NCBI GenBank assembly: GCA_942492935.1
Contig: OW818654.1
Location: 2,542,001-2,606,000 of the forward strand
Direction: 5' to 3'
DNA length: 64,000 bases
DNA from: JANJUO01 sp942492935
Lineage (GTDB): Bacteria; Bacteroidota; Ignavibacteria; Kapaibacteriales; UBA2268
Shown in pieces: positions 27,239-35,764 of the stretch. Every line of letters begins with the position of its first letter. Positions within the stretch are counted from its first letter, which is position 1. The notes below the pieces were generated by a model, which saw nothing but the letters and a program-made list of their open reading frames with translations, did no database searches and was not told the origin of the DNA. A program made the translations under genes and the position numbers.

Positions 27239-28576
27239 ATGTCAGGATTGTTTGAAGAGGAAATTGAAAAACCTAAATTTGAGGAAATTAATATTAATTC
27301 TCCTCTTGCCGATAGAGTCAGACCTCGAAATATTGATGAGGTTACAGGTCAGAAGCATTTAATTGGAGAAAATGCTCCTTTGAAATTATTATTTGAAAAT
27401 AAAGAATTTCCATCGTTGATTTTTTGGGGACCACCGGGAGTTGGAAAAACCACTTTAGCTAATTTAATTAGTAAAATTGGAAATTATCATTATGTGAAAT
27501 TATCAGCTGTAGAATCTGGTGTAAAAGAAGTTCGCGAAGTAATTGCAATGGCACAAAAGCTTCAGAAATCAAAGAAAAAAACATTGCTTTTCATTGATGA
27601 AATTCATCGTTTTAATAAATCACAACAAGATGCATTACTAAATGCAGTTGAAAATGGAACTATTATATTAATTGGAGCAACAACTGAAAACCCTTCTTTT
27701 GAAGTAAATTCAGCTTTAATTAGCCGTTGTTGTGTTTATCATCTTAAATCACTTGATGAAAGTGATATAATTGAATTAATTAATAGAGCTTTGGCTACTG
27801 ATATTATTTTATCAAAATATTACATTGAAATTGAAGATACAGCACATTTAGTAAAAATTTCTGGTGGCGATGCCAGAACAGCACTTAATGCAATTGATAT
27901 TGCTTTCAAAATTTGTAAGAAAAACGAAAATAATAAGTATATCATTACAAGAAAATTGATTGAAATTGCAATTCAACAAAAAACTGCACAGTATGATAAA
28001 GCTGGAGAGAATCATTATGATACTATTTCAGCTTTTATCAAATCTTTAAGAGGAAGCGACCCAGACGCTTCATTATTTTGGCTTGCTAAGATGCTTGATG
28101 CCGGAGAAGACCCAAAATTTGTTGCTCGAAGAATGGTAATTTTTGCAAGTGAAGATATTGGAAATGCAGACCCCCAAGCGTTACAAGTTGCAATTGCTGT
28201 ATTTAATGCTGTGAATTTAATCGGAATGCCTGAATGTAGAATTAATCTTGCCCAAGGTGTAACTTATCTGGCTTGTTCACCAAAATCAAATGCGTCATAT
28301 ATGGGAATTGAAAAAGCATTTTCTGATATCCGAAATGGAGTTGATACTTCTGTTCCTTTACATTTGAGAAATGCCCCAACAAAATTGATGAAAGATGAAG
28401 GTTATTCACTAAATTATAAATATCCACATGATTTTGATGAACATTTTGTGAATGAATGTTATTTTCCAAGTGAGAACAACGAAAAAATTTACTATCGACC
28501 AACTGATTTCGGTAAAGAAGGGGAGTTCAAAGAAAGATTAAACAAATTTTTCAAAGTAAGAAATAGGAAATATTAG
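27239..28576 (+). CDS. rarA: Replication-associated recombination protein A (AAA+ ATPase)
   Basis: Acts at stalled replication forks, related to clamp-loader subunits and eukaryotic WRNIP1. Walker A GPPGVGKTT (~residues 65-73), Walker B LLFIDEIHRFNKSQQD, sensor 1 IGATTENPSFEVNSALISRC, sensor 2 GGDARTALNAID. The C-terminal tetramerisation region has LRGSDPDASLFWLAKMLDAGEDP, RRMVIFASEDIGNADPQAL and the ending KYPHDF. 445 aa is full length. The stop codon lies inside a 33-bp palindrome that probably terminates the operon. Confidence 0.95.
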   Translation: MSGLFEEEIEKPKFEEININSPLADRVRPRNIDEVTGQKHLIGENAPLKLLFENKEFPSLIFWGPPGVGKTTLANLISKIGNYHYVKLSAVESGVKEVREVIAMAQKLQKSKKKTLLFIDEIHRFNKSQQDALLNAVENGTIILIGATTENPSFEVNSALISRCCVYHLKSLDESDIIELINRALATDIILSKYYIEIEDTAHLVKISGGDARTALNAIDIAFKICKKNENNKYIITRKLIEIAIQQKTAQYDKAGENHYDTISAFIKSLRGSDPDASLFWLAKMLDAGEDPKFVARRMVIFASEDIGNADPQALQVAIAVFNAVNLIGMPECRINLAQGVTYLACSPKSNASYMGIEKAFSDIRNGVDTSVPLHLRNAPTKLMKDEGYSLNYKYPHDFDEHFVNECYFPSENNEKIYYRPTDFGKEGEFKERLNKFFKVRNRKY

Positions 28577-28607
28577 ATATGGCACATTTTCAAAATGTGC
28601 CATATCT
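28575..28607. terminator. 33-bp palindromic hairpin at the rarA stop
   Basis: AGATATGGCACATTTT (28575-28590), a single C, then the exact inverse complement (28592-28607). The realistic hairpin has a few bases opened as loop. It overlaps the rarA stop codon. There is no T tract, so it may be a transcript 3'-end stabiliser or a repeat rather than a classical terminator. Confidence 0.55.
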
Positions 28608-28627
28608 GATAGAAATAGTTGTTTGTT

Positions 28628-28898
28628 AAGCAATGTAGTTGCGACATATTAGTAGAAGAGATATTTTTTAAAAAGGTTAAAGCCCCGTAGGAGCGACATT
28701 GATATATCGCAGCTACGCAGCTTTTTTGGTTTACGTGGTTAATTTTTTCTATTATTATATCGCAGCTACGCAGCTACATGGAAATATGAATTCTGTTTTA
28801 AAGCAACGTAGTTGCGGTATATTAGTAGAAAATGTTTGTTTTTTTTGGGTTAAAGCTCCCCGTAGGAGCGACATTGATATATCGCAGCTACGCAGCTT
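28628..28898. repeat. Inverted and tandem intergenic repeat (GCAGCTACGCAGC family, MITE-like)
   Basis: Module A, containing GTAGGAGCGACATTGATATA and then TCGCAGCTACGCAGCTT, occurs at 28678-28723 and 28851-28898, with a partial copy at 28757-28776. Module B, AGCAATGTAGTTGCGACATA followed by TTAGTAGAA, occurs at 28628-28658 and in varied form at 28801-28832. B resembles the inverse complement of A, so each B-A pair forms an imperfect long hairpin, and the pair is tandemly duplicated with a 173-base period. No transposase is encoded. A long open frame across it at 28699-28959 is judged spurious. Confidence 0.75.
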
Positions 28899-28959
28899 AT
28901 GTGAATCTTTTATATTATTTTTCTATTATGATTTTGTAACCACGTTGCTAAAGACATAG

Positions 28960-28980
28960 ATTCTGAAACAAGTTCAGAAT
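28960..28980. repeat. Short palindrome ATTCTGAA-N5-TTCAGAAT
   Basis: Eight-base inverted repeat (28960-28967, 28973-28980) around ACAAG, followed by GAAAAGG. Similar short palindromes are common as dispersed intergenic elements in bacteria; only this clear copy is seen in the window. Confidence 0.5.
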
Positions 28981-29005
28981 GAAAAGGTGAAAGTTCAATA
29001 TTTAA

Positions 29006-29025
29006 CCCTGCGGTTAACCGCAGGG
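29006..29025. repeat. 20-bp perfect palindrome in the rarA/T9SS spacer
   Basis: CCCTGCGGTTAACCGCAGGG is its own inverse complement. It is followed by ATGACA and lies 46 bases before the stop of the convergent T9SS gene. It is unusually GC-rich for this window, like an inserted REP-type element, and could double as a terminator. Confidence 0.6.
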
Positions 29026-29071
29026 ATGACAAAACAATTAGATTCTAAAACTATTTATTCTTTAAATAAAT

Positions 29072-32000
29072 TTACTTTGTTATAATCAACTTTTTGGTTA
29101 ATTCTTTATTTCCATTTATTGTAAATATAATATTATACATACCTGCAGAAATATTATCAGTATTATAATTGATTACATCAAAACCATCATTATTCAAATA
29201 TTGATGATAAATATTTAGAATTTTTCTACCATACATATCATAAATGTCAATATCCACCCAACCTGATATTTGATTCATTTTGAAAGAAATGTTCGTAAGT
29301 GTAAATGCTGGATTAGGATAGATATTTGTTTCAATTTTATTAGAAAATTCCAAATTATCATCTACACTAACAATACCTGCATTAAAGCCAGCAATTTTGT
29401 AAATACTACCACTAAAAGAAGAAACCCAAAAATTCTTATCTATTGGGTCAGCATCTATACCTCTGCAATTGATTACCATTTGACCTTCAAATAAAGGCAT
29501 TCTGTCAATTTCTATTGCAGGATTATTTTTGTTTAATTTAACAATATAGCCACCTTCCAAAGTACCATTTGGGAAAGCGGTAGATGCCTGATAAATATAC
29601 TCTCCATCATAACCCAATCCTCTTGGTCCATAATTAATTTTGAATGGATTGTCAAATTCTTTAGAATATTTCCCAGTTGCTGGGTCAAGTGCATAAATCC
29701 TTTGTCCCCCATCTCTTTCAGCAGCATATAAAGTACCATCAACATAACAAATACCAATTGGATAATTTTTTGCAGGTGATGGATATTGCGATATTAAATT
29801 TCCGGTTTTATCAACTTTGAGAATAACTCCACCAATTCCATTAGAATCGTTCATTCTATGTATATAAAATACTCCATTTTGCTTATCATAAGTTAAATCA
29901 GTATAAAGAGTACCAGCTGGTAAATTATACTGTTGCTCAACTGTAAAATCTGTCAAATTGATTTTTGATAATTTGTTTGAATAAAAGCTTGTTGTCCAAA
30001 GTGAATTTTCGCCATCATGAACAATCCCATAAGGAACAAAATTAACACCAGTAATTTTTAAAACATCTCCTTTTTTAACTTTGTTAATTGAGAAAATATT
30101 TGATATTTTGGAAATTGATGGTTCATTTACAGATGTTATTTTAATTAAGCAGAATTCCGCATTGATATTAGGAACAGCCCACAATAGAGAATTTGAAATT
30201 GCAGAAGATGCAATCGTATTCCATTCTGCACCATTATTGCTTGAGTATTCAACCTTTACAGGTTCTGGAAATCCGTACCATGCAACACGATAGCTATTTC
30301 TACCTATATACAATTCTCCTCCAACTGGGGAAACAATAGATGCTTGGTCAGGAGCAATTGAATTTACAACTACTTCCCAAATAGACCTGCCGTGAGTCGC
30401 AGCTCTCATGGTCAAATCAGGAAGAATATTTCTATTTGTGTGTAATTCTAAATCAATAACAGGACTATTTGGCAAATTAACACCATAAGGAAACCATACA
30501 TTCCCACCATCATAAGTAGCAAAAACACCAACATCTGTTGCGATAAATAATATGTTAGGGTCATCTGGATGCTCTTCTAAATCATTAACAGGCGAATCCG
30601 GTAAATTTAAGCTAATATTTGTCCAGCTTTGTCCAAGATTTGTTGTTTTGAAAATATGCGGAGTTCCATATCCTGAATAACAAATATATGCTACATTAGG
30701 GTCAAAATTAGATACTTTGATGTCCTTGACAAACCTATTTATTAATCCATTTTCTTGAATTTGATTCCATTTATCACCATAATCTGTAGATAAAAATACT
30801 TGTCCTGCCTCATTTCCAGCATAAATAATATCTCCTTCATTTTGATTTAATCCGATTGCAGTAAATCTATAAGTTTGCTTAGCAAGAACTTGAGAAAAAT
30901 AAGTACCAGAACTTGCGTGAAGACCGCGTTTGCCAAGCCATAAAATTTCATTTCGTTTGTCCCAAACAAGTGGAGAATGCCAGATACCTGTATCTTGGTC
31001 AACAGATTCATGGAGCAACAATTGTGAATTGCCACTACCATTATCTTGTAATTCAAATTTCCAAACTCTACCATAATACAATTCTCCCCAAACTATTCGA
31101 GGATTTTTTGGATTAACAACTACATCAAATCCATCACCCCCATAAATCATATTCCAATTATCAGCAGGAACCATACCAACAGTTCCATTATCCTGAGTAC
31201 CACCATAATTTTTATTTTTAACACTATTATCTATTGCCATTGCATAAAATTGTGTTACTTGTAGATTGTTGTTTAATGGAGCCCAGCCCAAACCATTATT
31301 ATTACTGACATAGATACCTCCATCATTGCCAACATAGACTGTATTTGCTTTTGCATCACTAAATGTAATACAATGTTGGTCAACATGCATATATCCATTA
31401 GACGAAGAATTGTTAACAGTTCCCCAGGTCTTTCCACCGTTATTGGAAAGCCACATTTCAATCCCACCAGCCAAAACATTATTGTGATTTTTTGGGTCAA
31501 CTGCAATACAATTATTATACATACCTTGTCCATTGAAAAATCCACCGCCACCTGTAAATAATATATTCCAATAATTGCCTTTGTCTGTAGTTTTGTAAAT
31601 TCTACCTTCGCGTGAAGGACCACCTTCAATTAAACAATATAGGATATTAAAATCTTGAGAAGAAGCAGAAATTGAAATTCTTCCTCTAATCTCAAAGATT
31701 CCATTAAATCTTGAAACCCAATTTAATCCACCATCATTTGTATATTTAATAGCATTGGCATTTTCAGCTATAAATACCTCATCATCATTAACTGGATTAA
31801 CAACGAAATCAGTAACAGTTCCATCAAAAATTTCAGTAAATGATTCACCACCATTTATGGATTTCCATAATCCCTCATTTCCAATTATAGTTGAAGCATA
31901 AATTAAATTAGAATTATTTTTTGAAACAAATAATTTTGAAAATGAGCCTGCATCGGTCATACCTAATAATCTCCAACTATTGCCTGCATCAGTAGTTTTG

Positions 32001-32569
32001 TACAAACCTGTTCCAAGGTAAGTTTGTCCAGCACCAATTACTGCTTCTCCCGTTCCGGCATACAAGACGTCTGGATTTTTTGGGTCAATAGCTAATTGTC
32101 CAAATGCAATAGAACTCTCAAAATCAAAGATTGGGAACCATGTACCACCAGAAGTAGTAGTTTTCCAAATTCCACCGGCAGCTGCAGCTGCATAAACAAT
32201 TTTAGAATCAGTAGGATGGGTAACTATAGATTTAATTCTACCACCAACATTAAATGGACCAACTGGCTTCCATTCAGGTTGTTGTGCTTGTAAATAAGCA
32301 TCACTTTTTGAAAATTTATATTCAAGTTCTTTTACTTGTTTAAGGGCATTTTCTCTTGCGTTCATAGGAATTTTGGAATTAGGATAAGCACGTTGATATT
32401 CAAAATCAATCATTCTCATTATAGGTTTTGGATGTGGAAATTTGTCTTTTTTTAATATTTCCTTATCATTTCCATCAAACACCTGTGAATTTAAAGCTGT
32501 AATTGCAATTGCTAAACACATAGCAATAGTGATAATTTTTCTCATTTTTTTTATCCCCATAAAAATCAT
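29072..32569 (-). CDS. T9SS-exported sortilin/VPS10-like beta-propeller protein
   Basis: Large secreted or surface protein. Signal peptide near the start (MRKIITIAMCLAIAITALNSQ). Residues ~85-740 consist of repeated BNR/glycosidase-like blades with the Asp-box pattern, for example GGIWKTTTSGGTWFPI, LYKTTDAGNSWRLLG and IFKTTNLGQSWTNIS, as in sortilin-type propellers. A second region (~840-1070) has propeller-like WTTSFYSNKLSKINL and ALDPATGKYSKEF motifs. The last ~85 residues are a type A T9SS sorting domain beginning NIYPNPAFTLTNISF and ending LTKKLIITK. 1165 aa. Ligand or substrate is unknown. An internal methionine (MRKII) nine residues in is a plausible alternative start. Confidence 0.87.
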   Translation of the reverse strand: MIFMGIKKMRKIITIAMCLAIAITALNSQVFDGNDKEILKKDKFPHPKPIMRMIDFEYQRAYPNSKIPMNARENALKQVKELEYKFSKSDAYLQAQQPEWKPVGPFNVGGRIKSIVTHPTDSKIVYAAAAAGGIWKTTTSGGTWFPIFDFESSIAFGQLAIDPKNPDVLYAGTGEAVIGAGQTYLGTGLYKTTDAGNSWRLLGMTDAGSFSKLFVSKNNSNLIYASTIIGNEGLWKSINGGESFTEIFDGTVTDFVVNPVNDDEVFIAENANAIKYTNDGGLNWVSRFNGIFEIRGRISISASSQDFNILYCLIEGGPSREGRIYKTTDKGNYWNILFTGGGGFFNGQGMYNNCIAVDPKNHNNVLAGGIEMWLSNNGGKTWGTVNNSSSNGYMHVDQHCITFSDAKANTVYVGNDGGIYVSNNNGLGWAPLNNNLQVTQFYAMAIDNSVKNKNYGGTQDNGTVGMVPADNWNMIYGGDGFDVVVNPKNPRIVWGELYYGRVWKFELQDNGSGNSQLLLHESVDQDTGIWHSPLVWDKRNEILWLGKRGLHASSGTYFSQVLAKQTYRFTAIGLNQNEGDIIYAGNEAGQVFLSTDYGDKWNQIQENGLINRFVKDIKVSNFDPNVAYICYSGYGTPHIFKTTNLGQSWTNISLNLPDSPVNDLEEHPDDPNILFIATDVGVFATYDGGNVWFPYGVNLPNSPVIDLELHTNRNILPDLTMRAATHGRSIWEVVVNSIAPDQASIVSPVGGELYIGRNSYRVAWYGFPEPVKVEYSSNNGAEWNTIASSAISNSLLWAVPNINAEFCLIKITSVNEPSISKISNIFSINKVKKGDVLKITGVNFVPYGIVHDGENSLWTTSFYSNKLSKINLTDFTVEQQYNLPAGTLYTDLTYDKQNGVFYIHRMNDSNGIGGVILKVDKTGNLISQYPSPAKNYPIGICYVDGTLYAAERDGGQRIYALDPATGKYSKEFDNPFKINYGPRGLGYDGEYIYQASTAFPNGTLEGGYIVKLNKNNPAIEIDRMPLFEGQMVINCRGIDADPIDKNFWVSSFSGSIYKIAGFNAGIVSVDDNLEFSNKIETNIYPNPAFTLTNISFKMNQISGWVDIDIYDMYGRKILNIYHQYLNNDGFDVINYNTDNISAGMYNIIFTINGNKELTKKLIITK

Positions 32570-32752
32570 TTTAAAAACTTTTTAATTTACTTAAAATAAT
32601 TTAAACTACCAATAAAAAAAGATTGTTATTGAAAAAATATGAAGTATATATGAAGTATTTTTACAATTTTCTTATTGAATTAATAATCATTGCAAATTGC
32701 TTGTAAAAATTAAAAGAATATTGACAAATTCCTTGACTATTATATTGGGAAA

Positions 32753-34633
32753 CTACCTTTTGGGAATAGTAAATTTAAATTCGCTTCCTTGACCAATTTC
32801 ACTATTAACCCAAATTTTCCCACCATGTTTTTCTACAAAATCCTTGCAAATAATTAAACCAAGCCCAGTTCCGGATTCTCTATTTGTACCTTGTGTACTA
32901 ATTTTTTCTTTAATTGAGAATAAGAGTTTTTGCTTTTCAAAAGAAATTCCGATTCCAGTATCTTTTACAATAACTAATATAAAACTATCATCAATTTCAT
33001 AATTATTACAACTTATTGTAACTGTACCAAATTCATTGCTAAATTTAATAGAATTTGAAACCAGATTCCTCAACACACTACTCATCATATTTCTATCACA
33101 ATAAATATATGTTTCAGGGTTTATCTCATTAATCAGTTTGATATTCTTAGAATTAGCTTGATTTTGAAGTGTATAAATACTATTGAACGCTAATTCGTAA
33201 AAATCCAACTCTTCAGGTTCGAATGAAATTGAACCCATTTGACTTCTTGCCCATTGGAGCAAATTATCAAGCAATTTATATGTTGATTTTGATGAGTCGA
33301 AAATTGTTTGAATATGCTCCCTAACGTCATTAGAATTTAAGGCTTCATAATTTTTATAGAGCAATTCAGATGTGCTAAGTAAAGAAACAAATGGATTCCT
33401 TAAATCGTGGGCTATAATCGAAAAAAATTTATCTTTTGTAGCATTGAGAATTTTCAACTCTTCATTCTGTTCTTTAATTTTATTTTCGTTTGCTTTTCTT
33501 TCAGTAATATTTCTGATAATATTCATTAATGCTGGTTGACCATTATAATTTATCGCTATTACTTTAGTTTCAACAAAAAAATGATTACCAAATTTATTTT
33601 GAACTATAGTTTCAAAATTGGTAAAACCTTTGTAGTGAATTTCTTCTATTCTTGATTTTGCAACATCAAAATTGAAATCAACTTCAAAATCGCTTATACT
33701 CATATTTAGAAATTCAACTTTTGAATAACCTAATAGTTTAGTAGTGCTTTCATTAGTTTCTAAAATATTTGAAATTCCTCCATTGACATCAATTCCAACA
33801 ATAACTATACTATCTGCATTCGCATCAAAAATTTCTTTGTATTTTTCTTCACTCTCTTTTAGTTTCAATTCTGCAATTATTTGGTCTGTAATGTCCCAAA
33901 CCATACCAAAAGAGAAAATTGGATTATTGTTGCTATCAAACTGATGTTCGCATTTTTCTTTGACATATTTTATTTTGCCATTTGGGAGCAATAATCTATG
34001 AATAATTTCATAATTTGAATTATCAATTAAAGAATTTATATAGTATTCATCTAACATTTCCCTATCATCAGGATGTACAAAATTAAGGAAAGACTCATAA
34101 GTAGCTTTGAAATTAGACCGAGAAATTTCAAATATTCTGAATATTTCATCAGACCAGTACAAATGATTATTTAGAATATCTAATTCCCAATGACCTAATT
34201 TAGCCATTTTTTCAGCTTTTTTATACTTTTGTTCACTATCTTTTATAAAATCTTCAGCTTTTTTTTGTTCAGTAATATCAGTAATTACAGATAATAGTGC
34301 AAACCTTTTATTATCTTTTAATAAGAAATCAATTCTTGAATTTACAATTCTTTTTTCACCATCTTTTCGTATTATTTCAGTTTCAAAATTATTGGTGACT
34401 TCAGAACTGTTAAATACTTGTTTATAGTGTTCATTTGCAAATTCTCTTAATTCCGAAGGAAATATTACTGCAAAATTTTGCCCAATAATTTCATTTTCAG
34501 AATAGCCGTAAATATTGAAATATTGATTATTAGCTTTTAAAACAGTTCCATTCTCATCTGAAATAGCCATCCCATCTATAGAGGCATTCCAAACTTTTTC
34601 TAATAATTCAAGATTTTCAATCCCACTTATCAT
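32753..34633 (-). CDS. Sensor histidine kinase with three PAS domains
   Basis: Predicted soluble sensor kinase, 626 aa. PAS 1 spans ~5-125 (EKVWNASIDGMAISDENGTVLKANNQYFNIYGY), PAS 2 ~135-255 (LGHWELDILNNHLYWSDEIFRIF, a PAS-3 type with HPDDRE), and PAS 3 ~262-380 (DANADSIVIVGID). The H-box is FFSIIAHDLRNPFVSLL; the ATPase has SSVLRNLVSNSIKFS, DTGIGIS and GTGLGLIICKDFVEKHGG. No transmembrane helix, so it should sense an intracellular signal. No response regulator is adjacent. The phosphotransfer and ATPase parts closely resemble the kinases at 14944 and 46197. Confidence 0.9.
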   Translation of the reverse strand: MISGIENLELLEKVWNASIDGMAISDENGTVLKANNQYFNIYGYSENEIIGQNFAVIFPSELREFANEHYKQVFNSSEVTNNFETEIIRKDGEKRIVNSRIDFLLKDNKRFALLSVITDITEQKKAEDFIKDSEQKYKKAEKMAKLGHWELDILNNHLYWSDEIFRIFEISRSNFKATYESFLNFVHPDDREMLDEYYINSLIDNSNYEIIHRLLLPNGKIKYVKEKCEHQFDSNNNPIFSFGMVWDITDQIIAELKLKESEEKYKEIFDANADSIVIVGIDVNGGISNILETNESTTKLLGYSKVEFLNMSISDFEVDFNFDVAKSRIEEIHYKGFTNFETIVQNKFGNHFFVETKVIAINYNGQPALMNIIRNITERKANENKIKEQNEELKILNATKDKFFSIIAHDLRNPFVSLLSTSELLYKNYEALNSNDVREHIQTIFDSSKSTYKLLDNLLQWARSQMGSISFEPEELDFYELAFNSIYTLQNQANSKNIKLINEINPETYIYCDRNMMSSVLRNLVSNSIKFSNEFGTVTISCNNYEIDDSFILVIVKDTGIGISFEKQKLLFSIKEKISTQGTNRESGTGLGLIICKDFVEKHGGKIWVNSEIGQGSEFKFTIPKR

Positions 34634-34808
34634 TTTCGTATATTTTTTTTTTATTCTAAAATAGTTCTTTCAATTTTAACCTAAATACAAATATAATAAA
34701 AAATTTATTTATAAATAAATTAAGAAATAAAAAATAAAGCAATAATATATTATAATGCTTTCTATAAGTAAAATTTATTCTCTTGAATAATATTAAATTT
34801 CAACAATA

Positions 34809-35762
34809 CTACTCGTTCCATACACCCATTTTGTAGAACTTTTCACGTCTATTTTTAATTAATTGCTCAGATGAAATACCCTTAAACCCATTTAATTCTT
34901 TAATTAAATGTGTCTTTAAAGTTTCAAACATCAAAGATGGATTTTTGTGTGAACCACCTAATGGCTCTTCAATAATTGAGTCAATTACTGAAATTTTGAT
35001 TAAATCTTCAGCAGTTAATTTTAATGCTTCGGCAGCTTGTTCTTTAAAATCCCAACTTCTCCAAAGAATGCTTGAGCAAGATTCAGGTGAAATTACAGAA
35101 TACCAAGAATTTTCAAGCATCAATATTCTATCTCCTACTCCAATACCAATTGCTCCACCTGATGCACCCTCGCCTATTATAACGACTATAACTGGTACTT
35201 TTAATTTAGACATCAAATACAAATTCGATGCAATTGCTTCAGCTTGTCCTCTTTCCTCAGCTTCAATACCGGGAAAAGCACCAGGTGTATCAAGAAAAGT
35301 AATTATTGGCTTGTTGAATTTTTCAGCTAATTGAAATAATCTTGCGGCTTTGCGATAACCTTCAGGATTCGGCATTCCGAAATTCCTAAAAAGGTTGGAT
35401 TTAGTATCTTTCCCTTTCTGATGCCCTACTACCATAACTGATTGTCCTTCTAATTCAACCATACCACCAACTATTGCTGGGTCATCTTTGAATTTTCTAT
35501 CACCTTTAATTTCTGTGAAATTTTTGAAAATCCCAAAAATATAATCTAATGTTGTTGGTCTATCAGGATGTCTTGCAATTTGTACCCTTTGCCAACGAGT
35601 AAGATTTTTATAAATATCTTTTTTTAAATCTTCTACCTTAGATTCTAAATCTGAAATCTGTTGAGAAATATCAATTTTTTCACCAAGTTGCTTCATTTCA
35701 GCAATTTTTTGCTCCAAATCAATGATTGGCTTTTCAAAATCAAAAATTATTTTAGTTGCCAC
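34809..35762 (-). CDS. accA: Acetyl-CoA carboxylase carboxyltransferase subunit alpha
   Basis: With AccD transfers carboxyl from biotin to acetyl-CoA, first step of fatty acid synthesis. Typical AccA start IIDLEQKIAEMKQLGE, then WQRVQIARHPDRPTTLDYI, GHQKGKDTKSNLFRNFGMPNPEGYRKA, DTPGAFPGIEAEERGQAEAIA and GEGASGGAIGIGVGDRI. 317 aa is full length. It follows the GT2 fusion gene with only 2 bases between, so both are probably on one transcript; no functional link is evident. accD is not in the window. Confidence 0.96.
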   Translation of the reverse strand: MATKIIFDFEKPIIDLEQKIAEMKQLGEKIDISQQISDLESKVEDLKKDIYKNLTRWQRVQIARHPDRPTTLDYIFGIFKNFTEIKGDRKFKDDPAIVGGMVELEGQSVMVVGHQKGKDTKSNLFRNFGMPNPEGYRKAARLFQLAEKFNKPIITFLDTPGAFPGIEAEERGQAEAIASNLYLMSKLKVPVIVVIIGEGASGGAIGIGVGDRILMLENSWYSVISPESCSSILWRSWDFKEQAAEALKLTAEDLIKISVIDSIIEEPLGGSHKNPSLMFETLKTHLIKELNGFKGISSEQLIKNRREKFYKMGVWNE

Positions 35763-35764
35763 AA

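Noticed and set aside
28699..28959. 86-codon open frame inside the repeat cluster
   Set aside because: It runs through the inverted repeat modules, has no ribosome site, and its translation shows no family-like pattern.
31273..31629. 118-codon frame in the T9SS propeller gene
   Set aside because: It is an alternative frame of repeated, compositionally biased coding DNA with no recognisable motif.
34945..35334. 129-codon frame antisense to accA
   Set aside because: accA is conserved over this region with all motifs; the opposite frame is a shadow.
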